64,000 bases of DNA from Puccinia triticina (lineage: Eukaryota > Basidiomycota > Pucciniomycetes > Pucciniales > Pucciniaceae). Numbering within the stretch: the stretch's first letter is position 1; each line of letters opens with the position of its first letter. Positions 11,461-23,725 of this stretch are shown in pieces. Where the stretch lies: positions 3,410,001-3,474,000 of the forward strand of contig NC_070569.1 in assembly GCF_026914185.1 (NCBI RefSeq), in the 5' to 3' direction. The notes below the pieces were generated by a model, which worked only from the letters and a program-made list of their open reading frames with translations, was not told the DNA's origin and searched no databases. The translations under genes and the position numbers were made by a program.

Positions 11461-12150
11461 CATACAACAAATTTCTGCAACAGATAAACACCATGCAGAT
11501 ATTTCAGCAACAAGTAACACCATGTATTTAGGTAGAAACAATGACAAAGGCAGACTTGAGGTCAGCTGCGCTGACTCTGACGCTGACAAGTAAATACATC
11601 CCCCCCCCCAACCCATTGGAGCAACCACAACATTGTTCAAGCTCTGCTCTCACGCAAAAAAATTTCATCTGTCAAACTCTGCTCCCACGCCAAACGTCTG
11701 CACACCTCCATTGCTTTCCCTTGATCACCACCTGAATTCTCTTGCCCCTACCTCTAGGCAGTCTGTGTTGGCCTGTCTGGATTGAGTCTAGCTCTGACTT
11801 GAAATCCGCGCACCACAACTTCTCCCATTTCAGTCTTGCGTGTCACACTGTCTGCGCTCCAGGCCATCCAAGCACTGCATCATCCGCACTTTGCATCATC
11901 TCAGATCCACTCCGCGCTGTCCACACTTCACACCCTTGTTAGTTTCTGTGCCTCCAGATTACACATGCAAGCCGCGCGCTTCGTAGTACTGCGCACTTGA
12001 TTGCTTGGGAGTCTGCGGAAACATTGACACACGTGCCGGATTACACCACCACATTGATATAAAATGGCAGAAGCTGTTAAATTATGGAGGAAGACTGGGA
12101 GACTTCCATAACTGGAAGTGGGAGCTATGGAAAATCTAGGCGCAGAGAGT

Positions 12151-12406
12151 CTTGGAACAAGACCACGAGTGTGTTAATGACCACACGAGTTGAGAGTTGA
12201 GAACACGACGAGCACACCTGGGTAAGATTGAGAGTTTGAGACAGATAATGAAAACTGAATGAATATCATGTTTTGATGAGAATGAGAAACAGAGATGAAT
12301 CAAAGAATGAGAAAGAAGAAAAACCTTGGAACAAGACCACGAGTGTGTTAATGACCACACAATTTGAGATTTGAGAACACAACGAGCACACCTAGGCAAG
12401 ATTGAG
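12151..12406. repeat. 83-bp segment duplicated in direct orientation
   Basis: Copies starting at 12151 and 12324 both begin CTTGGAACAAGACCACGAG and continue through GTGTGTTAATGACCACAC to GAGCACACCT. About 90 bp of diverged sequence lies between them. Confidence 0.75.
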
Positions 12407-13731
12407 ATCAGATAATGAAAACTGAATGAAAAAAATAGAAACTGAGAGCAACAGTAGGTATATGGACTAAGTTACATTAGTTTCCATGTAGGTTTCATAT
12501 CTAATCTATCATAATCAACCGGTTGCCAAGTATGCTACTAATGAGGTATCACAATAATTCACAGATTGTAGTGGAGTAAAAGCGCAAACACAGCACATTA
12601 AGCACAAGAGAGGCCAATTAAGCACAAAAGAGTTTGATTGAACGGGAAATATGCTTTGCTGTACTTTTTTATGTGTAGTCAAAGTGGTCTCTTTGCCGCT
12701 ACACTAACTCTAACTGGCTTGGGAAAAAAGCAGGGACCCAATACTTTCAGCACCAGCGCAGCAATGTCCAGGCTGAACTACTGTTCCTTGGGTTGGCCAC
12801 ATAGCAGTGCCCTGCTGAACTACTCTAAATCACTGATTTTTTCAGAAAAGCGCAGCAGTTACACCTTTGCCTCCACTTGAATCTCTAAGAACTCTGGGTT
12901 TAATCTAGATATGGCATATGGCATCTGGGTACCCCCCTTGATTTTCAATAATTCCTGACACCCACGCCTGCACCTGCAACAACAGACAGCTACCCGCCAA
13001 CTGGTACCCAGAGCCATCCCTACCCTGTAGGGAAGGCACTTTACACCAAGGTACCTGACATGGGTGTGGGTACCTGCCTCAAATTTCACCCAGAATGGAC
13101 AACCACACCCGCAACTGAGACTACCTGTCAATGGGTACAGGACACCAGGCAACAACTCCCTGTACCCGGCAAAAAGTACCTTTTTGCCATCTAAAGTGAG
13201 CTGTTAAGGGTTGTACATGCCAGTTGGCCAGAAATGGAAGATTTTTCACAAGCCCTTGTATGCACCAGTTCAATCAGGCAAGCACTCCCCAAATTGGTAT
13301 AACTTCTTATACTATAACATTGTACTGGTTCACCATGGTCAAGAATTATTTCAAATTTCATCTCCACTCTTATGCACTCACCTCCTGTGAGTTTTCAAAA
13401 TGAGATTCACCAGATTAAACAATCCTGGATTTAGTATGAGTGTTGAGTCCCTTCTCCTCCCTGAAATTAGCCAGCTGGTAGAGATCTAGGTCCCTTCACT
13501 CTTTCTACAGGGATATGTAGTTCTATTATTTTCTCATTCTTCTTTTTTTCTCATCAATATTGGGTTTTACTTACAAGAGAGATCAAGGCCCCTTCATTTT
13601 CTCTATTGTGATATCAATAAAAACTTTCATTTATGAATGGAATATTTTGACCTTATTTCAAACAAATTTAATGATTACTTGAATGAAAATCCAACTATCA
13701 TATAACTTTTTTGTAAAGAGGAATAAGCAAA

Positions 13732-15338
13732 TCAAAAGGCAGTATTAGAGGGAAGGATTGAACTGTACCATTGTTTCCCATTATATGAACCAATTTTAGA
13801 ATACATGGAGCTGAATATATCCTCCATATTTGAATCAAATTCAAGCACACCATGGTAGAATTCTTCAACAAAATCCAAAATTAAGAATGTAATGCTTGAG
13901 ACTTCATTTTTTTGCCAAAATTTTACTCCAGTGTCAATCTTGAGGAAAGTTTGAGCCAAATCTTGAACAATTTCTTTAATTCTCAAATAATCTTGATTTA
14001 AAGTTTTGAATTTATCTTGCTTCCATTTTGACAATAATTTAATTTGGAGATAGGCTTCTAGAGTATCAAAAAAAGAAGAACCATTGAAAACTGAATTCAG
14101 CAAAACTTCAATTTCATTCTTGAGGTTTAGATTTATCCAATTGAGTCCATTTTCCACATATTCCCTGTAGTACTGAGTGTAATGGACTTGTAAACAAAAA
14201 TATAAGAATTGCCTCTGGTATTTGGAACTAAAACCTGTGTAATTTCAGTTCCATTAGCAACTATACTTCTGATAAATCAATTTATCACAAATCATATGCG
14301 TTACCTGGGAGAATATTCATCATGTGGGATGAATATTGGTTACTGAGCACAAATTGGTTGTTTTGATAGCCATAGTGGGTTGGAAATCCCATATGTATGT
14401 GATATGTAAGGATCATATTTATTGCAGATTGTTCTAGTGTGCTCTTCATTCCAAAGAAATGCCTCAAATTACTTTCAGTTATCAATTTGTGCTTGTACAT
14501 ATATCCAATTGTTTGAAAAACAAGCCTTTGAAGTTTCAGTGAAAGTTGATTTATAAAAATCTGAACATTGATCTTTTCATTAACCTTAAATGAAGCAATG
14601 TGATACAATAAATCATTCAATTTTTCAATGAAGTTTACTGAAATTTTTTTCTTCACTTCAACAAGCAATAAGCCATGTAGTTCAACTCCTTCAGGACTAT
14701 TTTTTATCCTCTGTGAGGCTGACGGTCCCTGTGGCAAATCCCTTGCCTTAAGGCCAATCATGCTTAAGCCCTTGCCACTCAATTCAATGACTCGAGTCCT
14801 TACACCAAACAACATGACTTTGTGAATGGATTTTAGTTCTTCAATATTATCTATCAACTTCTCTTGAGTTCCAGAAGGCCCAGCTTTCAAGCTGTAGATC
14901 TCGTTTTCCAAATCACCCAACATTATGCGTATAGACTTCAGATCTTCCTGCATTAACTTGATTTGCACTGTGAAGTTTTGTCAGCTCCTATTTCTTAAAA
15001 TTCAGTTTTTTAAAACATCATCATAATGGGATTGGGGAAGAATACTTTTTGAATTGTGGCATTTCCCCATTTTGGCATCTGTTGGTTAGCATGAAAAATT
15101 TGTTTGGATTTATTCCTTGGATTCTTGTAACAACAACATGGATGAATGTAACTAACTTACCCATTTTTTGTGTACCAGTGAATATTCCATTTGCCTGCTC
15201 AACAGGGTCAACCCTTTGAATGACTCCTTCTCCCTCTGGGGTTGAGATATGATTCACTCTGGGGGCTGCAGCTTCAATGCTTTGGGGATTGTGAATTGCT
15301 TGCCTGTCCAAGGGTCTTCCAGAGTGGTTTATCCCCAA
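13732..15338 (-). CDS. Multi-exon hypothetical protein, 5' end unresolved
   Basis: Three exons on the minus strand are supported by splice sites and phase: one from at least 15338 to 15161, 14967-14305 and 14186-13732. The first intron has donor GTAAGT and acceptor CTTCACAG, the second donor GTAACG and acceptor TTTACAAG; both keep one open frame. The joined product is over 470 residues, AT-rich in codon use, Leu/Ile/Lys-rich and probably helical (MQEDLKSIRIMLGDLENEI, then a FIEKLNDLLYHI segment). A run LKARDLPQGPSASQRIKNS sits in the middle. I do not recognise the family; it may be a rust-specific expanded family. No in-frame ATG was found before a stop upstream of 15338, so at least one more 5' exon is likely. 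No premature stop was seen in these exons. Confidence 0.6.
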
Positions 15339-16261
15339 TCCTACAATGTATGCTTATAGATATGGTGTGGGAGATGGATGCAGTCAAAATGTTTATGAGT
15401 GTTATTGTTTCTGCTTTTGAGGAAATCAGGTATACAGATGAAGGTCCGTACTTTCTTTTTCCTGGTTAGCTACAGGACCCATCAACATCTCATCATTCAT
15501 CATGATACATTGCAAAGCTTCCAAGATGCACAGAGCCAAGAAGAGCATTCTTTGGTACGTGGAGAAAAGAGCCATACGGGGTGCCAAGGATGCACAAAGG
15601 ATGGAAATATGGAGATAAAGATTGAAGAGGCGGAATAGGCAGCATGGTTTACATATTTATGTATCTGTGCAACAAGTAATTATCCCACTGAACTCAATCT
15701 TGAATAGCCCCTAGTAAATATGCGAGTTCAACAAAAGCTTTTTACTTATGTACTGTTTGCGCAATAAAATCCGCTTTTGGGGTTTCATTTCGAGTCTGAT
15801 GTAGGATCCTTGACTTTATTTCTTCACCCCTGTAAGGCAGGTATTTATATGTTGAGGACAATCATTCAGAATACAATCCAATCAGACGGATGGAACGATG
15901 AGATCCTGGCTCAAAGCAAGTATGATATGGTGGCCGTTTCATTTTGCGGGGATGCCTGATCCTTGCCAAGGAGGCCCAGTGACCTTGGACAACAAATTTT
16001 GAATCTGCATCATTTCGCTCCATGTGTAAGCGGCCGACGATCTTCAACGACTACGACATCCCCTGCCAAAGTGCAAAACTGTAGCAACTTTATGGTCGGA
16101 TCGTGTTGCAAATCGATCCATGGTCCGCCCTTCAAGCTGAAAGCGGTGCTAATATGGCCGCGACTGAACCAAAAATACATGCTTTGACAGGCGACTCTGT
16201 GCTGGCCGGGACCTGACAAAAACGTAAAATATATGCTAAAACACAAGTCCCCCCTAATCTA

Positions 16262-16500
16262 TGTAGTCGGAGGCTCTGGCTGGCGGCAAAGCCGCAGAGA
16301 GCCGCCCTCAGCTAGCTTAACAAAGCCACTTGAACGGAGGTCCGGGGGACCCGCGCGGAGCGCTCTCGCGGCGAAGCCGCCCCTCCCGCAGGAGGGGCGA
16401 ACTTAGCACAAGTCCCTCGCCTGCCGGGGGGCAGGGGCGCAAAGCGCCTCGCACGAAGTGCGACCTCCCGTCAGGGAGGGACTTGCGTGCAATCCACGAA
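16262..16500. repeat. GC-rich hairpin cluster B
   Basis: Within 240 bp there are at least seven short hairpins in series: GCGGC-AAA-GCCGC, GCGGC-GAA-GCCGC, CCCCTCC-CGCA-GGAGGGG, GGCGC-AAA-GCGCC, TCGCAC-GAA-GTGCGA, CCCTCC-CGTCA-GGGAGGG and a CCTGCCGGGGGGCAGG stem. The words AGCTTAAC and ACAAGTCCCTC lie beside them. Tetraloop-sized loops and a stem per 30 bp make this unlike coding DNA. Confidence 0.7.
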
Positions 16501-16994
16501 TCCTGGCGTGAGAGCCCCGCGTGCAGTTGGTGTTTTTTGCAGGTGGCCAACTTTGTGCCCCCAAATCCCCCACTTCCCAGAGAGCATGTTGCCCGCCTCT
16601 TGAACCGGTGAAAGACCTGCATCTCCTCTTCAAATTGGTGGTAAGCATGCCACCATTGCCCTCCTCCCATGAGCTGGAGATTGGCTCAAAGGAGCTCACT
16701 TTCCAAGAATCCTTTGAGATGACTAATAGAGTTGTACAGTTCTTGTACAGTAAATCTCACTCCCTACACGGCCACTTTTCCTCCATGATTGGAAATTTCA
16801 ACCGGGAGGATCAGGCATTATATCAGCAGCTACAAGGCCCAAATTGCATCAGAAGAAGCACACTCCCAAGCACTTCTTAAGTCCAGAAGGGCAACCTCAA
16901 CGGGCCAATGGTTGATGTTTAAAAATGAAAAGAGTGAAAAAAAGCCTGATACAGGCTGATATTCCTGGGGCTCTCAGGCCAGATACAGGTTTTT

Positions 16995-17135
16995 GCAGGT
17001 AAGCCTCTCTGTGAGACAGAGACCCTGCGGGGCTGCCCCTTCGGGGCTCTCACAGTGAGGCTTTGTTAAGCTCGCAGGAGGGGCGGCTTCGCCGCAAGCC
17101 ACAGCGCCCACCAGGGCGAGCTTAACTAAAGTCCC
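16995..17135. repeat. GC-rich hairpin cluster C with a 62-bp mini-element
   Basis: At 17065-17126 the sequence begins GTTAAGCTCGC and ends GCGAGCTTAAC, perfect 11-bp inverted repeats, with GCGGC-TTC-GCCGC inside. Just upstream (16995-17062) is an AAGCCTCTCTGTGAGACAGAG segment with CCCC-TTC-GGGG. This is the clearest case of a bounded unit in the hairpin family. Confidence 0.7.
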
Positions 17136-17627
17136 ATTCTTGGCCTGAGGCTGACGGGGTTTTATGCAGAAAATCAAGTTTTTTGTTGTTAGCTCTGTGT
17201 TACTCCTCTCTCTCAGTGTCAACGTCAAAGCCTCATGTACCATGTTGTAGCCCACAATCTCAGCTGTCTTGTACATATTTTTTCAAATGAATCCATCAAA
17301 AACTGGCCGCCCAGCAGCCATTCTTGTGAGGGCTGTTCCTGAGCAATGTGATGGGCCCGTAGGGCCAACTGCCGCCAATTGCAGGTCCAGGTTCTCACGG
17401 TTTTGGCCCCACAAGACCTTCCCAGCCAGTTTTCTACATCCAAATTACTTCCAAGGGATGGGGATGTAAGTTTGATGGAATACACAGTAACATGTTATAG
17501 AAAGAGAAGGTGATTCTAATGGTACCGGAGGCTGTGAGGAAATCAGAGATGTACCAGGTGATACATGGTTTCAAAGGGAATTTTGGACAATTGGCTGGGC
17601 AGCCTCAAGCCAAATATGGGACATTGG

Positions 17628-17740
17628 GCACAAGTCCCTCCTTCGGAGGTCGCTGCGCTCCCCCGAAGAGGGACTTGCAGGGACTTGCGTTAAGTTCGCC
17701 ACCAGGGGGGACTTGTGTTAAGTTAGGCCCCTTCAGAGAC
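17628..17740. repeat. GC-rich hairpin cluster D
   Basis: CAAGTCCCTCCTTCGGAGG and CCCGAAGAGGGACTTG form an inverted pair around GTCGCTGCGCTC, followed by GTTAAGTTCGCC and TGTGTTAAGTT words. A diverged copy of the same CAAGTCCCTCCTTC word is at about 21390. Confidence 0.65.
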
Positions 17741-18497
17741 TTGCGTATTATCACAAAAAATTGAAGTGGGGACAGAAAGTTTGTTTGGCTGGGAGGTTTT
17801 GAATTCTTTTATACAAGCTCCTCCCCCAGCCCCTCCACTAATCTGCCCCGTGTGTACCTCATGCTGGATCACTGTCACTACATTTTGGTCTGCTCAGATT
17901 TTTTCTACCACCATTGGCTGACTTTCAACAATCTTTCCAAAAATCAAGAATGTTCATGTGTTTCAAATGAGGACCCACCAGTCACGAGCACAACTCCAGA
18001 GCTATGTCTTCCAATCCCTGGCTGCTTTGAGCTCCTGATTAGAGGGTATTATGTGAGGTGCCAATGGGTGCTGGGTAAAAATACCGCTTGAAGCGTGAAT
18101 CATGTACATATGCGACCCCAGTTGATTTTATGTTGGGACATGTAAACCAAACAATCTGATGATAACGGTAGACATACACAAAGATGTCCCATGTTTTCTT
18201 GAACACGCGAAAGAAAATCATTGATAATAAAACCACATGAAATAAACTACTGGTCAGGACAATGAAACACAATTTTGATAATTGAGGCGTTGGGACAGTT
18301 TGGATGACAAGCTGATCAATTGGGATTGAGAAAATAGGAAAGTAAAAGGCATCGTAATTGATTTGTTACAATGCAGTGATGTAAGAGTGAAAGAAGTTGG
18401 GCTGCGCTGAAGGGGAAGGGCAATAAAATAAAAATGACATGAAATGTACATCCAAGGAAACTGAGAGGAGACGCTGGCAGCCTCGAGTCAAGCTATC

Positions 18498-20680
18498 TTA
18501 GTAGCTCCATGGCTGACTGACCAGCTGCTGTACGCTGACCAAAGCCCAGTATTTTACATCTGAATCGTGATGAGTCATCAACTTCATGACGGCAGGTTTG
18601 GCACCTAATCGCTCGGCCGATCTGAAGAAGTGCGACAATTATTTAATCAGCTTTCTCTTCGGTGGAAGTTCAAACGATAATCCAAGGTCATGTTCAAGAG
18701 GTCCGTACCTTTTGCCGACATCACTATGCTTGACATATTGCGATAAATCATTCGCTGCAACCGCCAATACAACTGGATCAGAAGCACTGGATAGGAGCTC
18801 GATGACTTTCCTGATTAAAGTGTGCGGAAGGTGTTCGGGTCAGAAAGCAGCGGTCGCAATGTGATAATAATGTGGAGAAACAAACTACTAACTTGAGCTG
18901 TTGGTGATTTTTCTCATTTAGTTTATCTGCATTTTGCGACCAAAATTCCTCAGAGGTATGAGGCGGTGACCAGCGCAGCAAGCCTGATTCCAATTCCGTC
19001 AAATATTCGTCGTACGTACTATAATCGGGACAGAAACAGTGAGAGCTTGTTCCATCCATTTGAAGTACAAAAAAGAAGAACAAGCTCATATCACTCACGT
19101 CATTTTTCGCTTGGCCTCTTCTAATTGTTCCTTCAACCATTCAATGTCATCTTTTAATTCATCATCGGACCATTTGCGAGACGAGAAGTTTTGGATGAGT
19201 GGTAGAAGGTTGCCAGCTACTAGCATGGTGGCTAGGTTAGCCTCCGGTGCCTTCTCGGCGAGATTCTGTAAGGGGAAATGGACATCAACAGGTAGAAGTT
19301 TTAGAACAATCAAAATAAGACATGTGACTTACTCTGAAAGTGGCAACAAGTATTCGTATAACTTTTTCTTTCACAGCACTTCTGGCTAGCTCTGTGAGAA
19401 GTGGTATGATGGAAAAACGTCTACCGCAGAGTTTATTTGAGACACCGGCCAGTCGTAAGGTCTGCAAAATTTCTCACTTACTTGTTAAATTGAGATGCAA
19501 TTTCAACATCAAATGTGAGGAGCCAAAAACAGAAAGCCAGCTGATACTGTATTTGAGCAGTCATACGACCAGCGCCCTTCATCTTTTCAACCAAACTGTC
19601 GTATATGTTGTGAAGTTGAGTGTTCCCTCTGACAAGGTTATGTTGAATCGAGTCATTGAGATTGAGGATGCATACCTTGAAATGATGCTTGTTTCGTTTG
19701 CTTCGCCGTTGCTAGAGGCTCCCGATCCTTTGGCTGCCCATACAGCTTGTCTCGCGATGGGTTGTCTCAACACATGTTCAAACAACTCGATACCCAGCTC
19801 TTGCTCATTAGAATCTCCTGAGCTGGTCAACCGGGCGATTTCGGGTCCAATGGTAGAAAGAACATCTTGTGGGGGTGTAGGATGGAATCTAAATTTCAAG
19901 ATTTCGTTTTCATCAGCCGCCCACTTCACAACCTTGTTCAGCTCGAGTGAAAGATGATTCGCAGACAAACTCTAAAAAGACACTCAGAAGGGATAAGGTC
20001 TTGGTTCGGATATAGTAATCGGATGACTCCAGATGAGGGGTTAGGGCAGCGTAGGGATCCAAGGCGTGATCGAGGAAAAGTGCGATTCGTTCTTCGTGAT
20101 CTGATGTGCTAGTGGTTCCTAAGTCCATCGAGGCCCAGTGAAAGAAGGGAGATAAATCGTACCTTCTATCATGTCACTGAGGTAGACCAACGTCGCCTGT
20201 AAACAGTCCACCCGGCTTAACTGTGAAAGTAAACTGAGATACAGAGAAACATATTTCTCGGTGTCCTACAATGAAATGTCAGTCAATTGAGCATGCAACA
20301 AGGAAGGAATCGCCCGGCCAACTAACGTGCTCCCATATTTGTTCTTGCTTGAGTTTTGGCTGACTGGCTGTAGCCTGTATTAATGCGAGGTCATCGGCAG
20401 ATATCAACGAAGCCCTATGGTAACCCTGTGAGAGGCCAAGTTGATCAACGAGTCAGTCTGGTAGTTAACTGAGAAGCAATTCGCGTCTTACCTCCCACGG
20501 AATTTCCCGAATCCGAGTCCGACAGTCCTGGTCCTGAATCCACGCATTGAAAAACTTTGACATGATAGCTCGGTGATTTGAGATTGAGGCTGATGGGCGG
20601 TCATCAACGATCTCGGTGAACTTGAACCAGTGCATAAGCTGTAGCTCCACCTGTCTATAAGCATCTCGCCATATAAGCAT
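18498..20680 (-). CDS. VMA13: V-type H+-ATPase subunit H
   Basis: A gene of about ten short exons on the minus strand. Joined exons give the regulatory subunit H of the V1 sector, which stabilises and activates the vacuolar proton pump at the vacuolar membrane. Landmarks in order: RIREIPWEG at the N-terminal helix, LYLSLLSQLSRVD, the armadillo-like middle (IRTKTLSLLSVF; QIQYQLAFCFWLLTFD), FSIIPLLTELAR, EEAKRKMT, then the conserved C-terminus EFWSQNADKLNEKN, LAVAANDLSQYVKH and the final VKYWALVSVQQLV before TAA at 18498-18500. Introns of 45-90 nt have GT-AG ends and keep phase where I checked (for example GTACGG to TTCAG near 18709). No stop or frameshift was seen, so this is a working host gene. 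The start is uncertain: an ATG at about 20680 gives an unusual N-terminus and an unseen 5' exon is possible. Confidence 0.9.
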
Positions 20681-20815
20681 TCACTTTCGGTGTTGTCATT
20701 GCCAGCGCAACTCCGCTACGAGCCTACGGGTGCAATCTGGTGCAATCGGGCGGGTTCGGGCCTCCCGCAGGCTGCCCGTGTCGGGCCGCAGAATAAATGG
20801 GTCGAGCTTAACTAT

Positions 20816-20863
20816 GTAAGCCTCTCCGAGGAGGCGCGAAGCGCCTCCAAAGGAGAGGCTTAC
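20816..20863. repeat. Perfect 12-bp inverted repeat enclosing a second hairpin
   Basis: GTAAGCCTCTCC at 20816 pairs with GGAGAGGCTTAC ending at 20863. Between them GGAGGCGC-GAA-GCGCCTCC forms an inner hairpin. GAGCTTAAC precedes it by a few bases, as in the 17.1-kb unit. It lies about 140 bp upstream of the presumed VMA13 start. Confidence 0.75.
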
Positions 20864-21639
20864 CTCTAAAGTCACACCATTGGCCCTACAGACTCGAGAA
20901 TTTCTGGCAAAAAAACACATATTTTCTTTTCAAAATGCTTTTAAAAATATGGTTTTTAGTTTAAAAAAAATCTGAGTAGACAGACTTGTAGCCTGCAATC
21001 TCAGCTTCCATTTCGCAGTTTTTTTACCTAGCTGACACACATAATGACTAGCCCACTCCACCTAATGTGAAGTGGTTCTGGAGTGGTGATCCAGTGGTTT
21101 TTGGGCTCAAAATTTGAAATTCCCTGAGCCCGTGTGGGCTTGAAGGGGGGGATTGGGTACAGAAATCCACCATGTAGCAACATTTACAGGAAATTTCTTA
21201 CCAGGGGGGATGGATATGGGGGAGTTTGAAGTGGGGGAAAATAAGCTTAGAAGCTGGTGATTGTAATGGTGCCAAAGGCAAGGAGAGAATTGGAAGTCTA
21301 GAGGGTGATATTGGGGAAAATGGGGGAGAGTAGGATCCTCCCTGCCATTTTTCTTGATCCTGTAGGGCCAGACAGCAACTTTAGAGGCAAGTCCCTCCTT
21401 CAGAGGTTGCTACGCTCCCCCAAGGAGGGTACGCTTGTGTTAGTTTGTAAATAATTCCGCTTTGTCAAACCAATGAGCTTACCAAGCACTTATGTCCAAG
21501 CCCACTCTTGTTGGTTCCACGGATCAGCTGGATCCTGTTGGATCCACAATCCCACTTGCCAGGATTCCAGAAGTGCCCTGGCGTGTAGGGGCGCCCATGG
21601 AGCGGCCAAAGCATGGTGCCCCCTATTTTGAGCTTTCTG

Positions 21640-22520
21640 GTGTCACAGGAGGACTTCCTGTCAAATCTGTGACCCCTGCAGAAATTGATTTACAGACCCA
21701 AAACGTTATTTTTATTGGGGGGAAATGTAGTCCCATAGGCTGCAGGTCTGTTCCTACAGTGGAAGACTTCCTGTCAATCTGTGAACTCGTAATTTTCCAG
21801 ATTGCACAGGGAAAGCTGGGCTCAATCACCCCAAATCCTAGGTCTGGTTAGATTTACCTGCAGAATCTGAGCAAATCTGGGTTTCCAGATTGACAGGAAC
21901 TCCGCCAGTGGATGAATTCCCATCACATCTGGGACCCTTGCAGTTGTGGATATAGCCCCAAAAATCTAGATTTTTGCATGGAAATCTAGCATTTGGGTCT
22001 CCAGATCAGTTCTGGGAGGTCCTCAGATCTCAACAGGAATTCCTCCAGGAGGTATTTAATGATCTGATGTGGGGAAATTCAATATTTTCATGCAGGAAAA
22101 AATCAAGTAATTGGAGGACTTCCTGTCAATCTGGAAAGTCAGATCTGAGGCTCTGAGCCCAAAGATTTCAGATTTGGCAGGGAAACCTAGGTCACCAGAG
22201 CTCCCAAAAGTGATCCAAAGTTCCAAATTTCAGATTTCCCAGCAAAATCTGAAATTCCAGATTTATTCAAAGTTGACAGGAAGTCCTCCATTACAAGAAA
22301 AAAGGGGGAGATGGATTAAGGACCAGACCCAAAGATCCATTGGGTCCAACTACCAGCTGGAATCAGTAAGGTTTTCTCAGAGGCTGGGAGAACTCCCTTT
22401 GCAATCTGGGGGACTCCCAGAAGTGATCTAGAGTCCCAAAGCCTAGATTTTGCTGTGAAATCTGACATTTGTTGGCTGAGGTCTGAATTTCTAGATTGAA
22501 AGGAAGTCTTCTGTTTTCAA
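21640..22520. repeat. Array of GGA(A/G)GACTTCCTGTCAATCTG motifs in both orientations
   Basis: Forward copies begin near 21651, 21761 and 22114 and reverse-complement copies lie near 21889, 22275 and 22497. The spacing is irregular (110-240 bp). CAGATTTC and AGATCTGA words fill the intervals. The alternating orientation resembles subterminal repeats of a DNA transposon. Confidence 0.55.
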
Positions 22521-22996
22521 GGTTGATAACTTTGCCAGATGGTTGATGTGGGTTTTCCCCCAGTTGAAATCAAAGATATGTAGCATCCACAAAAGCATCC
22601 TCACTTGCAGAAAATACCTGCATCAGTTACTCTTTGGTGAAAACCCCAGTGTGTAAAAATCTTTCAGCTCCTCCAGAGTGAGGAATGTGAGATTACAATT
22701 TCAGGTGACTGGAATTCATCTCATAAATTGAGAAGAACACCACAAGCTAAATCAGCTGCAGAAAAGGGTAAGCAAAGCAAACCTTTTTGTAGTCCAAGTG
22801 CAGCATGAATCAAGTTGGAAAAACTCTGATTACACCTTTGGTACATAAAGGTTCAACAGAAACAAGTAGCATGACTTGGCTTGAGGAAAATCCCAACCAA
22901 AATTCACTATCCAAAAGAATCACCACACAAACCAATGGCAGTGGTGGGACTAATACTTGAAGATAAGGGACAAGGCAGGAGCTAACACACTGTTAA

Positions 22997-23158
22997 TGGA
23001 TGACTTCCCGTGGGCTAAAAATTCAGATCTGTCAGGCCAGGTTAAAACTTACTGGCTGGTGAGAACTTGATCTCAATCACTTGTCACCAGCAAGTAAGGT
23101 TTAGATCTGTGAAATTTTAGTCTGTACGGGGGGCGTAGATCCTACGGGAAGTCTTCCA
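22997..23158. mobile_element. Small foldback element (MITE-like), about 160 bp
   Basis: The left end TGGATGACTTCCCGT matches the inverted right end TGGAAGACTTCCCGT. Inner arms AAACTTACTGGCTGGTGA and TCACCAGCAAGTAAGGTTT also pair. No clear target duplication was found. The end motif is related to the GGAAGACTTCC array just upstream. Confidence 0.55.
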
Positions 23159-23466
23159 ATATTCTACTATAAATTCAAATCAAAGAAGACCAACACCCCT
23201 GATTCCTCTTGAAGAGTAGGAGAAACAATTGGTGAGTGATTGAGTTATAAGCTGAGCGGAGGGAAACAAAAATACTAATCATCAAGTGATGCCACATAAA
23301 CTGCAGATAATGTTGTGATTCTCCTATGTTGTTTCACCAAAGCCTAAACAGCTGGATAACAAAAGTCTACAGTCCTATTCAAGCAAGGACAAAAAGTGTC
23401 TACACACTGAGTCAAGTAGAACAAGAGATAATGGCAATTGTCTTAAATTGGATTAAACCAAAGGGT

Positions 23467-23725
23467 GCAGGACTCCAGGGATGGATGGGTAATTGAAGTT
23501 CCTTTGAGGGGGAAATAAATTTTATGATAGGTTGAAATGCTATTACAATTTACGTGTGGTTTGAAAGAACTTCCCCTCTAAAACAACCCAGAGTCTTGTA
23601 ATCAATACTTAAGAAATATGCCAACAAACAAGAGTCTTGTAATCAATATTTAAGAAAAATGTGTAGATTCCAAAATAGCTCTTACTTTTATATAGTAATC
23701 TCTATCAGACCTAAATATCTAATTC
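23467..23725. repeat. Dispersed repeat, copy 1
   Basis: GGACTCCAGGGATGGATG, GAAGTTCCTTTGAGGGGG, CTATTACAATTTACG and AGAGTCTTGTAATCAATA occur in the same order and orientation as at 28845-29062. This copy has an internal duplication of the AGAGTCTTGTAATCAATA segment. Confidence 0.7.

Larger units (their letters stand above)
10161..13731. other. Gene-free stretch with several repeats
   Basis: No convincing coding sequence. It contains a GC-rich hairpin cluster (about 10518-10770), a GACTCCC motif cluster (11095-11300), a 30-bp array (11311-11460) and a duplicated 83-bp segment (12151, 12324). The segment 12875-13200 is rich in GGTACC and GGGTAC words. Nothing else was seen. Confidence 0.5.
15360..18497. 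other. Gene-free stretch dominated by GC-rich hairpin clusters
   Basis: Open frames here are short and run through hairpin repeats, so I do not call them. The hairpin clusters are listed separately. The remainder looks like decayed unique sequence. Confidence 0.5.
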
